Shown piece after piece: positions 7,108-15,967 of a stretch of 64,000 nucleotides of DNA. Under the pieces are notes generated by a model, which saw only the letters and a list, made by a program, of their open reading frames with translations, had not been told where the DNA came from and did not search any database. This DNA comes from Pseudomonas sp. 5P_3.1_Bac2 (lineage in GTDB: Bacteria; Pseudomonadota; Gammaproteobacteria; Pseudomonadales; Pseudomonadaceae), in contig NZ_JANLNY010000030.1 in the NCBI RefSeq assembly GCF_025465995.1, forward strand, positions 124,001 through 188,000, given 5' to 3'. The translations under genes were made by a program, and so were the position numbers. Position 1 is the first letter of the stretch. Each line of letters opens with the position of its first letter.

Positions 7108-7824
7108 TTAGCCTGAGGCCGAGGAGCGTTGGTTGTTGCGGCACTGGCTCATATCCACGTTGCCTACATACCGATTGCCATGGCCCATCACGCAGGCCAC
7201 TTGCTGGTTACGCCAGCGTTCCCACTGCGTCACCGGATACTGGCGGTTCCACGCTTCGTAGATGCGCCGGTCCTGCTTGGACAGGCGCAGCCTGTAACGC
7301 TCGGCCATATACAGATAAATTCGCGCCGCCGGGCCACGGGCGCGCTCCGGCGGCATGGCAGTCTTCGCTTTAAAGTCCACCACCATGGGGCAGGCACCAT
7401 ATTGGCTGGGTTTGCGGCTGAGCATGCCTAAGGCGAAGTTGGAGCGGTCGCCATTCACCTCGCCAATGCTCGGCACCAGGTTATGCAGGTCGGCCTCGGC
7501 GGCTTGGAATACCGGGTCTTTTCTTGCGCAATTCTTGCGTCCGCCTTTTTGCCAGCATTGCAACTGATGGCCGATCACCCAGGCCGGAACAATATGTTCC
7601 CACTCCACTCGCTTGGCGCGATTTAATTGTTTGCGCGGGCTGTAACCACAACTTTTTAAATCGACTCGGTTGCCTTGGTATTTGCAGCCGCAATAGAAAG
7701 TGGTCGGTTGCTCGGCATAAATCTTCCAAGCAACTTTTTTCGCGGCACTAAAGGTTTGGGGGGCGGCGGCATACGAGACGGGACAAATTAATAACAGGCT
7801 TAACAGGACACGCAACAACGGCAT
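7108..7824 (-). CDS. endA: Secreted endonuclease I (EndA family)
   Basis: A 238-residue His-Me-finger nuclease that cuts DNA non-specifically in the periplasm or medium. The signal peptide is residues 1-19 (LLRVLLSLLLICPVSYA). The catalytic motif is EWEHIVPAW with His77, followed by the Mg-binding NGDRSNF segment near residues 124-130. DLHNLVPSIGEVNGD is highly typical of the family. Eight or more Cys in the mature part suggest disulfides, as in Vibrio/Aeromonas Dns. Length fits the family (about 230). It runs leftward into the REPIN cluster and has no operon partner. A role in nutrient scavenging or degradation of extracellular DNA is inferred from the family. Confidence 0.9.
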   Translation of the reverse strand: MPLLRVLLSLLLICPVSYAAAPQTFSAAKKVAWKIYAEQPTTFYCGCKYQGNRVDLKSCGYSPRKQLNRAKRVEWEHIVPAWVIGHQLQCWQKGGRKNCARKDPVFQAAEADLHNLVPSIGEVNGDRSNFALGMLSRKPSQYGACPMVVDFKAKTAMPPERARGPAARIYLYMAERYRLRLSKQDRRIYEAWNRQYPVTQWERWRNQQVACVMGHGNRYVGNVDMSQCRNNQRSSASG

Positions 7825-8075
7825 TGGTTAATCAACGGCAGGTAATAAGGGCGTGCATGATACAGGCTTGGCTGCTCTAGGACGGTGCTTTGGCCGCTTC
7901 GGGAAATTAATCGTCTAACTTTTTCCGCACAGTGCGGTCTGTTCACACACAACCTGAGCTTGGATGCGCAGGTCATTGAATTATCGAACAGACTTGATTT
8001 GTGAAGAAAAACCAGCCAAATATGGGGTTATTGCAAGCTTTTTCCCCGATTCAGCACAGCGGATAACCTCCACTG

Positions 8076-8852
8076 ATGAACACTGTGAAGCGATTGCAAG
8101 GAATGATAAATCGCAGCGGTAGGCCGCCAGGCCGTACCGCGTTTTTCCAGTGCTGTCTGTTATTGCTGGTCATGAGCGTGACCGGTTGCTCCACCCGCCA
8201 AGACCACCAAACCATCGTAAGTAACCGCAGCTCGGCCAAGGCCAGCGAATTCTTCCAGTCTCACGCCGATCGCATGGCCACCTTGGGCATGCGCAACAAT
8301 CTCAACAGCCTCTATCGCCTGATGGACAAGCTGTACCTGCGAAACCCCAGAGAGTGGCGCAAAACCGGCTTACCCAATGCTGCCGCCGCTGCCGCTGCGG
8401 TGCATAAAGCCATCGAAACCGACCAGCCATTAGCGCAGCTAGGTGGGCGTAAGGATGTGGTGGCGCTGAGTTACACCTTAAGCGCGCAGTACCAAGGTGA
8501 CCGCGTCGGCGCTTTTATCTACTCCCTGGCGACGATGTTGATCACCGCCCACGGTGGCCGCACCGAGTACTACATGAGCGATACCCTGAACGTGGAATTT
8601 ATCCACAACGCCGCGCGCAATTTGGAGAAAGCCAGCTGGATGTTGGCCCAACGCACCGACGCCGAGGGTCAGCCGTGGTTACTCTCCAATGAGATTTCAG
8701 CTGATGCGCGCAACCTCAGCTATGCCGTGGAGTTCGGCAAGATGGTGGCCCGCCTCGACCTGCTCACCGATGTGCTCGATGAGCGCTACCGGCGCATGGG
8801 CGTCAGCTATGCCCAGGGTCTGCTGTTTATGAACTTCTTGCCGGTGCAATAA
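8076..8852 (+). CDS. Putative lipoprotein, unknown function
   Basis: A 258-residue protein whose N-terminal hydrophobic stretch ends in a lipobox (MSVTGCSTRQ), indicating a lipidated envelope protein. The mature part is helical, with an Ala-rich run (NAAAAAAAVHKAIE), a hydrophobic helix (GAFIYSLATMLITAHGG), and LNVEFIHNAARNLEKASWML. I recall similar uncharacterised lipoproteins in Pseudomonas but cannot assign a function. The start is uncertain: ATG 8076 has a poor ribosome-binding site, while ATG 8103, preceded by AAGG, would give a more usual signal length. It converges on the MFS gene downstream. Confidence 0.75.
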   Translation: MNTVKRLQGMINRSGRPPGRTAFFQCCLLLLVMSVTGCSTRQDHQTIVSNRSSAKASEFFQSHADRMATLGMRNNLNSLYRLMDKLYLRNPREWRKTGLPNAAAAAAAVHKAIETDQPLAQLGGRKDVVALSYTLSAQYQGDRVGAFIYSLATMLITAHGGRTEYYMSDTLNVEFIHNAARNLEKASWMLAQRTDAEGQPWLLSNEISADARNLSYAVEFGKMVARLDLLTDVLDERYRRMGVSYAQGLLFMNFLPVQ

Positions 8853-8892
8853 GGCTCCATAGCGGCGGCGCTGCCCCCTCGGGATGCTCGAA

Positions 8893-10122
8893 TTAGCTGT
8901 CTAACCAGCGCGCTTGCCGTGCCACTCGCCAGTTCAGCGCGCTCAGGGCCAGTAGCAGGAGCAGCAGGGTGTAGATGGCATAGGTGCCGATCTGATCATA
9001 GGCCCAGCCTGCCAGCAGGATGCCGACCAAGCCGGCAAAGCGACTGATGAAGTCGATTGAGCCATACCAGCTGCCGATGATTTCTTTCGGCACACTGAGC
9101 TGGATGGTGCTTGCCGTGGTGCGAAAGTACAGGGTGGCGCCGAGCTGGAAGATAAACATACCGCCCCCGGTGAGCCATAGATTGCCACGCAGACACAGGC
9201 TCAGGCTGATGCCTAAGATCATCACCCAGTGACTTCGCCACAGTGTCTGCGCCGTAGTGCTTGCGCCACCACTGCCGCGCAGTAACAGCCCGCCGGCAAT
9301 TGAACCCAGCGCTGCGGCCGAGAACAGATAGCCGGTCTGCACCGCGCTAAATAAGTGAAAGCCGCGCAGCAGCGGCACCCATAGCAGTGTGAGCACACTG
9401 ATGACCAGCAGGCAGGTGGCATACGCGGCGAGGAAGGCGCGCCAGCGCGCTGAGCGCAGCAGCTGCCAAGTGGCCCGTGAGGCGCCGCTGACGCCTTCTT
9501 GCAGGCGCTGGGCTAAGGAGCTGTGAGTTGTGTCCAGGGTGAGGGCTGAGTCATTCCGCACCCTAAGGCTGAGGCTTAACGCCAGGGCGACGAACAGAAA
9601 TGCAATCGACGCCAGCAGCGAGATCGACAAGCCGAAATTAAAAATCACCACTGCGCCAATCACTGGGCCCAAGGCCCGGGCCACGCCGTTGAATGTCGCG
9701 AGCTGGCCATTAACGCGGGGAATTTGCTGCGGCTGGAACAGAAATGGAATCAGGGCAAACAGGATCAGCCGTGAATATTGGTGAACCAGGTCGATCATAA
9801 AGGCAAACACCCAGACCCACTGCACCGAGCGGGTATTGTTGCCGAGCACCAGCACTGCCAGGGCGAACAGCAAAATATTCAGCAACTGACAGGCAACAAA
9901 CAGTCGCCACTTATCAACCCGATCAATAAACCCGGCGCCCAGCAGGGTGACGAGAATCTCGGCGCTGTAGCCAATGGCATAGGTGGTGGTCACGGCCAGG
10001 CTGCTGCCGGTGATGGAGTAAGCCAGGTTGGCAAACACCAGGTCATAGATAGCTTCGGCCAAGAGGATGCACACCCCTAAGGCGACGAAAAGTCCTGCTG
10101 GTGCTTTGCGCGAAGTGTGCAT
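8893..10122 (-). CDS. MFS transporter, substrate unknown
   Basis: A 409-residue integral membrane protein with about 12 hydrophobic segments. Between TM2 and TM3 is GAGFIDRVDKWRL, a variant of the major-facilitator motif A (G-x3-D-R-x-[GD]-R/K). A cytoplasmic loop of about 45 polar residues separates the two halves. The arrangement resembles the MFS_3-type branch that includes efflux proteins. There is no partner gene in an operon: the next gene leftward is convergent, and the upstream gene is 190 bp away in the same direction. Export of a small molecule is a guess. Confidence 0.75.
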   Translation of the reverse strand: MHTSRKAPAGLFVALGVCILLAEAIYDLVFANLAYSITGSSLAVTTTYAIGYSAEILVTLLGAGFIDRVDKWRLFVACQLLNILLFALAVLVLGNNTRSVQWVWVFAFMIDLVHQYSRLILFALIPFLFQPQQIPRVNGQLATFNGVARALGPVIGAVVIFNFGLSISLLASIAFLFVALALSLSLRVRNDSALTLDTTHSSLAQRLQEGVSGASRATWQLLRSARWRAFLAAYATCLLVISVLTLLWVPLLRGFHLFSAVQTGYLFSAAALGSIAGGLLLRGSGGASTTAQTLWRSHWVMILGISLSLCLRGNLWLTGGGMFIFQLGATLYFRTTASTIQLSVPKEIIGSWYGSIDFISRFAGLVGILLAGWAYDQIGTYAIYTLLLLLLALSALNWRVARQARWLDS

Positions 10123-10310
10123 AGAAATTTAATCCATTAAATTTTTACGCTTAGGGTCCGTTGGGCCCTGAGCTGGCCCGCCGTGGCAGCCCATCCCAGG
10201 ATGCCGTCGCTATGGTTGGGCGGTTGCGCGGCGTCTGTCCAGCGCTATCTGAAAACGAGTGCCCGCCGTGGTCGAGCCTGGCTGTGCTGAACTAACGGGC
10301 GTGGCGTGGC

Positions 10311-11033
10311 TCACTGCCAACGCTGGCTGATTTCCTGCAAGGTGCCGGCCTGGCGCAGGCGTTCGAGGGCTTCGGCGAATTGTTTGGCGCGCAGGTTATC
10401 GCCTTTGCTGAAGGCCACGTAGCGGGGCATTTTTACCAAGGGTGTCGGCAGAACGCGCACGCGCTCTGTGGCGTTCTGTTCTTGGGCAAAATACTTCAGC
10501 TGGGTTTCGTCGCCGACGATGATGTCGATGCGCCCGGCCAGCAGCATGGTGACTAACTGGCGTGGGGTTTGCGCGATGCTGTCGCGCTGCAGGGGGGCTC
10601 GATCAAAGTCCGCCGCGTAAGAATAACCACGCACTTGGCCGATGGTGTACGGCTCTAAGTCGGCGAGGCTGTGCCAGTCGTTGAGGGCTAGTTTGTCGTT
10701 GACCATAAACACCGTTGAGCCACTGCGCAGCGGCCCAACCAGCTCATATTGCTGGAGGCGTACTGGGGTGCCGGCGAACTGAAACGCCATGGTCACTTCT
10801 TGTCGTTCGAGCAGGCGTTTGACCCGGCCCCAGGGGTACAGGCGCAGCTCATAGTTAATGTGCGCCTCGGCCATGACGGCGTTAATCAACTCCACATCTA
10901 GACCTTGCGGCTGCTGGTTAAAAGCGGAGAGAAAGCTGTAGGGCGCGAACTGTTCGGCACCGACCACTAGCCAGTCTTGGGCACTGCCGGGGGTGCTGGC
11001 GAGCAGCAGGATTGAGCAAAGCAATCTGCGCAT
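10311..11033 (-). CDS. Periplasmic solute-binding protein, family 3 (PBPb-like), orphan
   Basis: A 240-residue secreted protein with a signal peptide ending near GSAQD (about residue 19). The body fits the SBP_bac_3 fold: FAPYSFLSAFNQQPQGLDVELINAVMAEA is the typical opening, and SLADLEPYTIGQVRGYSYAADF and LLAGRIDIIVGDETQ are conserved lobe-2 elements. No permease or ATPase adjoins it. Such orphans often feed signalling systems, and it follows the CheC/receiver/cyclase operon in the same direction with an 87-bp gap, so co-transcription is possible. AGGAG is seven bases before ATG 11033, which favours this start over an upstream in-frame ATG at 11063. Confidence 0.8.
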   Translation of the reverse strand: MRRLLCSILLLASTPGSAQDWLVVGAEQFAPYSFLSAFNQQPQGLDVELINAVMAEAHINYELRLYPWGRVKRLLERQEVTMAFQFAGTPVRLQQYELVGPLRSGSTVFMVNDKLALNDWHSLADLEPYTIGQVRGYSYAADFDRAPLQRDSIAQTPRQLVTMLLAGRIDIIVGDETQLKYFAQEQNATERVRVLPTPLVKMPRYVAFSKGDNLRAKQFAEALERLRQAGTLQEISQRWQ

Positions 11034-11120
11034 GGACAAACTCCTGAATGTTAGCTCAGCCAATGCTGAGCACTACTAACAACAAGCGGCCATTGCAGCG
11101 CAGTGGTGGGGCTGGTGGTA

Positions 11121-11723
11121 TCAGCCTATTTTAGCGATAAAGCGATTAACGGCATTGAGCATATCTTCGTAGGAAGTGGAGTTCATCACAAACACCACAA
11201 AGCCTTCGATGTTTTGCGTTTTCAATGCAAAACGGATGTGAATCAGCAGCACCACGTGGTTTTGTACCCGGGTGCCGAGCACTCTGCGGGTATCGCCGGA
11301 GTCCACCGTCGGCAGGCTGCATTCAAAGGGCGTGTTGGTCATTTCTGAAAGCGACGCCAAACAGGCATTGAGCACCACGTTGCCGACTTCCAGCAGGGCA
11401 TCGCGTTGTACTTGCAGCAGCTCGGTGCCGGGCGGGATGTCACCGATCAGCACCTTGACCATTTCCAGGCTTTTGTCCTCGGGGAAAATCAGCAAGGCAT
11501 TGCCGGAGAAGGTGCCGTTGAAGGGCTGGCGGATGCAGTACATCGAGCGGCTGCGTTTGCCTAGGTGATCGGTCACTTCACTGACGGTAATGAAGTGCAC
11601 TTCCGGCACGCTGAGCAGTACTTCATCTTGCAGCATCTCACTCATCGCCGCAGCCGCGCGGCCAATGCCGATATTGAACAGCTCACAGAGCAGGTCGGTT
11701 TGCAGTGAGGTGAGTTTGAGCAT
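11121..11723 (-). CDS. cheC: CheC-family CheY-P phosphatase
   Basis: A 200-residue CheC/CheX/FliY phosphatase. Both copies of the active-site consensus D/S-x3-E-x2-N-x22-P are complete: D10-E14-N17-P40 and D108-E112-N115-P138. Two intact sites fit CheC rather than CheX or CspB relatives. The family dephosphorylates CheY-like receivers. The start is one base after the stop of the single-domain receiver gene (TGAcATG), and GGAGA provides the ribosome-binding site, so the two are translationally linked. The receiver is the likely substrate. CheC is uncommon in gammaproteobacterial che operons, and here it sits with a diguanylate cyclase instead of core chemotaxis genes. Confidence 0.88.
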   Translation of the reverse strand: MLKLTSLQTDLLCELFNIGIGRAAAAMSEMLQDEVLLSVPEVHFITVSEVTDHLGKRSRSMYCIRQPFNGTFSGNALLIFPEDKSLEMVKVLIGDIPPGTELLQVQRDALLEVGNVVLNACLASLSEMTNTPFECSLPTVDSGDTRRVLGTRVQNHVVLLIHIRFALKTQNIEGFVVFVMNSTSYEDMLNAVNRFIAKIG

Positions 11724-11724
11724 G

Positions 11725-12087
11725 TCAGTCTCCCAGCGCTTTTAGTAACGCCGGCCCCTTATCCGCAGTGATGGGTTTGGCCAAAAAAGGCAGGCCGAGG
11801 TCTTGGATTTGACTCTGAATTGCCGTTTGTACGTTGGCGGTGAGCATGACGATTTTGATGTGCGGGTGTTCCAGCAAAATCAGCGTGGCGGCTTCCAGGC
11901 CGCTTAGGCCAGGCATGTTGAGGTCCATGCTGATCAGCTCAATCGATTGTTCGCGGCACAGCTCAATGGCGGCCTGGCCGCTACCGGCTTCGAAGATGTT
12001 CCAGCGCGGCTGAAGGTTGGCGATGATGCTTTTGGTCATCATGCGCGAGACCATGCTGTCGTCGACTATCAGTAAGTTCTTGCTCAT
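11725..12087 (-). CDS. Single-domain response regulator (CheY-like)
   Basis: A 120-residue receiver domain without output. Acidic pair D9-D10, phospho-acceptor D55 (LISMDLNMPG) and invariant K104 (FLAKPI) are all present. The start is taken at ATG 12087 (MSKNLLIVDD), five bases past the stop of the cyclase gene. An upstream in-frame start would overlap the cyclase end and add 12 non-conserved residues. Because it is sandwiched between a diguanylate cyclase and a CheC phosphatase, it probably relays or gates a signal linked to c-di-GMP. No histidine kinase is encoded in the same operon, so the phosphodonor is unknown. Confidence 0.88.
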   Translation of the reverse strand: MSKNLLIVDDSMVSRMMTKSIIANLQPRWNIFEAGSGQAAIELCREQSIELISMDLNMPGLSGLEAATLILLEHPHIKIVMLTANVQTAIQSQIQDLGLPFLAKPITADKGPALLKALGD

Positions 12088-12091
12088 GGTT

Positions 12092-13690
12092 CTATAAAAT
12101 CTCCACACGGTTGCGCCCGGCAATTTTGGCGCGATAGAGGGCTTTGTCTGCGTTGAGCAGCATCAGCTCAAGCGTAGCCAGCCGATCGGCATCAAACACG
12201 GCCACTCCGATAGAAATACTCATGCGTACTTGATGCTGTTCGGCGCTGATGGTTTTTTCTTCTACGGCGCGCCGCAAACGCTCGGCACTTTCCAGTGCCT
12301 GCTGCAAATCGGTGTGGGGCATCAGTACGGCAAACTCCTCACCGCCCATGCGGCCGATGATGTCGGCATCGCGCAGGCTCGCGCGCAGGGTTTGGCTCAG
12401 GCTGCAAATGGCCAGATCACCAGCGGCATGGCCGTAAGCATCGTTGATTTGCTTGAAGAGGTCGATGTCGACCATCAGCAAACTGCACGGGTGGCCATAG
12501 CGCTTGCAGCTGTCCAGCACCTGCCCGCCGAGTTGGTAAAAGGCGCGGCGGTTGTACAGCTGGGTCAGGGCGTCGGTGTTGGCTTGCTGTTCGAGCAAGT
12601 GCATGAGCTTGCGGTGCTCGGTGATGTCAAAGCCCCAGAGCAGATGGGCCAACTTGCCTTCGATCTCCACCAGCTTCACCGATACCGAGCACCAGTACGG
12701 CTTGTGCGGCATCAGCAGGGCCTCCCAGTTATCCACACGGCCGTAGGTTTCCACCTCGTCGATAAATTCCAGGCCCTTTTGCGGGTCGGCCAGCAGGTCT
12801 TTGAGGAATAACTGATCGGGTGCTACTTGCAGCTCCAGGCGATCAAGCATGGTTTTGTTGATAAACAGCACATCGCCGGTATCGGCATTGACCAACGCGG
12901 CTTCGCTGGGGCTGGCATCGAGAATAAACATCAGCAGCGCTTTGCTCTCGGCCAGTTGGCGGGTGCGGCGCTCGACGCGGCCCTCCAGGCGTTTATTCAG
13001 CGAGTGCATGTGTTTGAACAGGCGCTTCATCACCTGGCGGTCTTTGATCAGCTTGACCACCAGCAAAATAATACCGGCCAGCAGTGCGCAGAGAATCCAG
13101 TTCAGCAGGGCGAATTTATCGTGCAGATTGAGGCGCATTTGGTCCTGTTCCATCACCGTGGCGATGTGTACCGCGAGGACGATTTGGCGCATCTGCTCGG
13201 TCATGTCATCGACTTGCTCGGTGATCTGCCGGGCGATTGGGCCGGCATCTGCACCGCCCAGCAGAGCTTCACTCCAGGCCACTAAGCGCTGGTTGAGGTC
13301 CGTCAGCACCTGCTTGGTATCCGGCTGGCTGCTGCTGAGCATCTGCATAAAGTTGTTATTGAACTCGCCGGGGTTAAGCATGCTGGCGGCAACGTCCAGC
13401 TTAATGCGCAGATCGTCGTAGGCGTTGTCTGGGCGCGGCTGTTGTTGGGTGGTGCGGGCGGCGTGGCCTAAGTCATACAGGCCCAGAGTGGCATTGGTGA
13501 TATGCCAGCGATCACTGAGCTGATGGGGTTGGGCCAGGGCGTGCATCTCTTGCTGGGTGATGCGCAGGGCGAACAGGGTCGCGATGGCCAGGGCGATGAC
13601 AATCAGCAGCAGGCATTCGGTGAGCCAGCCGAGGCGCCCGTATTTATGGCCAGGATTGAATAGAGAGGATTTATTCAATATGGATTTCAT
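12092..13690 (-). CDS. Membrane diguanylate cyclase with PAS domain
   Basis: A 532-residue inner-membrane enzyme expected to make cyclic di-GMP. TM1 is about residues 24-44, a periplasmic helical sensor region of roughly 145 residues follows, TM2 is near 190-210, then a coiled segment, a PAS domain (ILDASPSEAALVNADTGDVLFINK), and a GGDEF domain. The active site reads RMGGEEF around residue 448, and the product-inhibition I-site RxxD is present as RDAD five residues earlier, so it should be active and feedback-regulated. Its start lies 20 bp inside the upstream molybdopterin-fold gene, a strong coupling signal. The periplasmic partner probably supplies the input. Confidence 0.9.
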   Translation of the reverse strand: MKSILNKSSLFNPGHKYGRLGWLTECLLLIVIALAIATLFALRITQQEMHALAQPHQLSDRWHITNATLGLYDLGHAARTTQQQPRPDNAYDDLRIKLDVAASMLNPGEFNNNFMQMLSSSQPDTKQVLTDLNQRLVAWSEALLGGADAGPIARQITEQVDDMTEQMRQIVLAVHIATVMEQDQMRLNLHDKFALLNWILCALLAGIILLVVKLIKDRQVMKRLFKHMHSLNKRLEGRVERRTRQLAESKALLMFILDASPSEAALVNADTGDVLFINKTMLDRLELQVAPDQLFLKDLLADPQKGLEFIDEVETYGRVDNWEALLMPHKPYWCSVSVKLVEIEGKLAHLLWGFDITEHRKLMHLLEQQANTDALTQLYNRRAFYQLGGQVLDSCKRYGHPCSLLMVDIDLFKQINDAYGHAAGDLAICSLSQTLRASLRDADIIGRMGGEEFAVLMPHTDLQQALESAERLRRAVEEKTISAEQHQVRMSISIGVAVFDADRLATLELMLLNADKALYRAKIAGRNRVEIL

Positions 13691-14201
13691 TGATCTGCCA
13701 GACCGAGCGATTCATATAGAGTTGTTGGTTGAGCTCGTTGTACTGCTGAAACGGGTAGATCAACATGAATGGACCTTTGTCGCGAATGCTCAGTTTGTTG
13801 CCGTCGCGGTAATTGGCCAGCACTGGGTTGTAGTGCTCAATATCGCTGCGAGGCATGACGGTGTAATAGCCGTTAAGGGCCTGGATGCGCAGATTTTGCC
13901 CGTTACTGTCAGTGAGTTTGAGCAGGTCCTGCACGCTCACCCCGTGCCAGCTATGAAAACCTTCGATCCCCAATGCTTGTGGCAGTTGCAGGCTGATGCT
14001 GTGCGGCGGCAGGGCGTCGATTTGCGCTTGTTTAAGCTCCAGGCTGGTGGCTTCACCCAAGGGATTGAGCCAATGCAGGGTCAGCACGGTGCGCTCGGTC
14101 AGCGGGGCGCTGGTGGCGTTCTGCGCATGGACGAACAGCGGGCACAGCGCGGCAATTAAGGCGATAACTGCGAGTAACGGCAACCTGACTCTATCGATCA
14201 T
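13671..14201 (-). CDS. Periplasmic molybdopterin-fold (oxidoreductase-like) protein, likely sensor partner
   Basis: A 176-residue protein with a signal peptide (LLAVIALIAALCPLFVHAQ). The mature part matches the oxidoreductase molybdopterin-binding fold, for example SWHGVSVQDLLKL, NGYYTVMPRSDIEHYNP and RDKGPFMLIYPFQ. The Cys that ligates molybdenum in sulfite-oxidase-type enzymes is not evident: the mature chain appears to have no Cys. Catalysis is therefore doubtful and a ligand-sensing role more plausible. ATG 14201 is chosen because it starts the signal peptide; 72 upstream in-frame residues look non-coding. It overlaps the cyclase gene by 20 bp. I have seen similar small proteins beside GGDEF genes in Pseudomonas, but the sensing role is inferred. 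Confidence 0.75.
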   Translation of the reverse strand: MIDRVRLPLLAVIALIAALCPLFVHAQNATSAPLTERTVLTLHWLNPLGEATSLELKQAQIDALPPHSISLQLPQALGIEGFHSWHGVSVQDLLKLTDSNGQNLRIQALNGYYTVMPRSDIEHYNPVLANYRDGNKLSIRDKGPFMLIYPFQQYNELNQQLYMNRSVWQINEIHIE

Positions 14202-14400
14202 TAATGGTTCTACCCTTGGATTGGCTGACGCGGCCCGCATATGTGACAACAGCTGTACTTGCGTGTTGGCTAACGCACAGAAATTAGACGATGTGTAGAC
14301 GAGCCCCATTGCAGCAAGACTAGCCGAGAATTTCCTCGGTGGTAGCGGCGCCCGCGCTTTAATCGGCGGGTTTGTTGCGGCTGGGGCATGGTTTGCGCGC

Positions 14401-14430
14401 ATAAAAAACCCCAGCACTTAGGCTGGGGTT
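14401..14430 (-). terminator. Rho-independent terminator of the yjdM/phnA gene
   Basis: On the minus strand AACCCCAGC pairs with GCTGGGGTT across a 6-nt loop, followed by a T-rich run (TTTTTTAT). It lies just past the stop at 14447. Confidence 0.85.
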
Positions 14431-14446
14431 ATGTGTCGCGGGGTCA

Positions 14447-14788
14447 TCAGACCTTGCGGACAAACTCGGACTTGAGCTTCATCGCGCCGATGCCGTCGAT
14501 CTTGCAGTCGATATCGTGATCGCCGTCACACAGGCGGATGCCCTTCACCTTAGTGCCGACCTTCACCACCAGCGACGAGCCCTTGACCTTGAGGTCTTTG
14601 ATCACGGTGATGGTGTCGCCGTCTTGCAGCACATTACCCACCGAGTCTTTGATCACTTTGACGTCATCGCCGCCGTCCTGTGCAGCGTCTGCCGACCATT
14701 CGTGGGCACACTCCGGGCACACCAGCTGGCTGCCATCTTCATAGGTGTATTCGGAGTTGCATTTGGGGCAGGGTGGAAGAGTGCTCAC
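14447..14788 (-). CDS. yjdM: YjdM/PhnA-family zinc-ribbon protein
   Basis: A 113-residue small cytoplasmic protein. The N-terminal zinc ribbon has two CxxC knuckles (CPKC at 7-10 and CPEC at 24-27), followed by the PhnA C-terminal beta domain (VKDSVGN-like VIKDSVGNVLQDGDTITVIKD). Despite the historical PhnA name it is not a phosphonoacetate hydrolase, and the family's role is uncertain. The start is GTG, with AAGGA seven bases upstream. It is a single-gene unit with its own terminator. The length is typical of the family. Confidence 0.9.
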   Translation of the reverse strand: MSTLPPCPKCNSEYTYEDGSQLVCPECAHEWSADAAQDGGDDVKVIKDSVGNVLQDGDTITVIKDLKVKGSSLVVKVGTKVKGIRLCDGDHDIDCKIDGIGAMKLKSEFVRKV

Positions 14789-14875
14789 TGTTATGTCCTT
14801 GAGGTTTCCAATAGAAAAGGCCGCATATTGTATAGGGTTTTGCGCCGGCGTGTTTTGCAGCCCTTGGCCTGCGTC

Positions 14876-15358
14876 CTAAGGCGCCACAGGACTGGGCCAG
14901 TCAAGGTTGCCACGGTCGCTGAAACGCACGCTGCCGAGCAGGCCGGTGGACAGTTTGCCGTTGAGCTCATAGGGCAGACTTTGCCCAGCGCGGTAGTTGC
15001 TCGCGGCCATGACCTGGCGCAGCGCCGAGTACGCCGAGAGGCTGACTGGAATGCGCAGCAAGGTTTCGCCATAACGCGGCACTTGGCCACTTTGATCACT
15101 CACCCCACTGAGCAACGGCTGCTGGTTAACCCGCAGGTTAAAGGCCATGCCGTTGAACTCGATGGCGCTGTCGTTGGGGTTTTGCACGCGCAAGGTCAGG
15201 GCAAAGCGCATCTCCAGGCCTTCGCCCGGCAAGGGCTCGACATTGACCAGTTGGATCTGCAGCGGATCGCGCAGGGGCCAGCTGCTGCAGGCCGCCACGC
15301 CTAGCAGCAGGCTGGCAAGCAGCAGATAACGCAGCAATGAGGGCAAGGTATGGCGCAT
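14876..15358 (-). CDS. LEA14-like (LEA type 2) lipoprotein
   Basis: A 160-residue lipoprotein: the signal ends in a lipobox (LLGVAACSSW). The mature part is one LEA type 2/WHy beta-sandwich, recognisable from LRVQNPNDSAIEFNGMAFNLRVN and the later VPRYGETLLRIPVSLS. Such proteins are linked to desiccation or general stress, but bacterial roles are poorly known. ATG 15358 starts the signal peptide; the in-frame extension to 15424 lacks conserved sequence. It is monocistronic. Confidence 0.85.
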   Translation of the reverse strand: MRHTLPSLLRYLLLASLLLGVAACSSWPLRDPLQIQLVNVEPLPGEGLEMRFALTLRVQNPNDSAIEFNGMAFNLRVNQQPLLSGVSDQSGQVPRYGETLLRIPVSLSAYSALRQVMAASNYRAGQSLPYELNGKLSTGLLGSVRFSDRGNLDWPSPVAP

Positions 15359-15588
15359 GGTGAAAATCCGTAACCAATTGAAGTGAGGCAGAGGAACGCG
15401 TCCGCCGCCGCTGGGTCTATCCACTTTGCCTGAACAATAGCGCCTAAGGGGCTAATAGCTGAGGATTTCTCAGGTCGGCGATTAGCTCAGACGCCAAGCG
15501 TCACCTATAGTTTTTGCTGGCATGGTGCGCGACAGTGGCAGGCGCACGGACGTGACCAGGGCGAGTGATGTTCACAGGGAGCAGGACA

Positions 15589-15957
15589 ATGGCCAAGCAG
15601 ATCTTGGTTGTGGATGATTCCAGCAGTATTCGCCAAGTGCTTAGTCAGGCGTTGCAGGATGCTGCTTATGAGGTGTTGCAGGCCGACGATGGTCAGGCCG
15701 GCTTACGGCTGATGGATGGGCGCAAGATCAATCTGATCATCTCTGATCTCAATATGCCCAACATGGACGGCCTGAGTTTCGTCAAAGCCGCCAAGCAACT
15801 CAGCGCCTACCGCTTTACTCCAGTGATTATGTTCACCACCGAAACCAGCGAATCCATGCGTGCCGCGGGGCGCGCTGCCGGGGTTCGGGCGTGGTTGGTC
15901 AAACCCTTTCAACCTGCGGTGTTGCTCGATGCCGTGGCTAAGTTGATTGCACCTTGA
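15589..15957 (+). CDS. cheY: CheY-like response regulator, first gene of chemosensory operon
   Basis: A 122-residue receiver with D9-D10, phospho-site D53 (LIISDLNMPNMDG), the switch Thr in MFTTE and K104 (LVKPF). There is no output domain, as in CheY. AGGGAGCAGGA precedes ATG 15589, whereas the in-frame ATG at 15565 is poorly supported. It opens an operon running to at least 24.2 kb in which nearly every junction overlaps. As the lone CheY beside CheA it is the likely phospho-acceptor. Whether it binds a flagellar motor or another target cannot be read from the sequence. Confidence 0.9.
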   Translation: MAKQILVVDDSSSIRQVLSQALQDAAYEVLQADDGQAGLRLMDGRKINLIISDLNMPNMDGLSFVKAAKQLSAYRFTPVIMFTTETSESMRAAGRAAGVRAWLVKPFQPAVLLDAVAKLIAP

Positions 15958-15967
15958 GGGCATCAAC

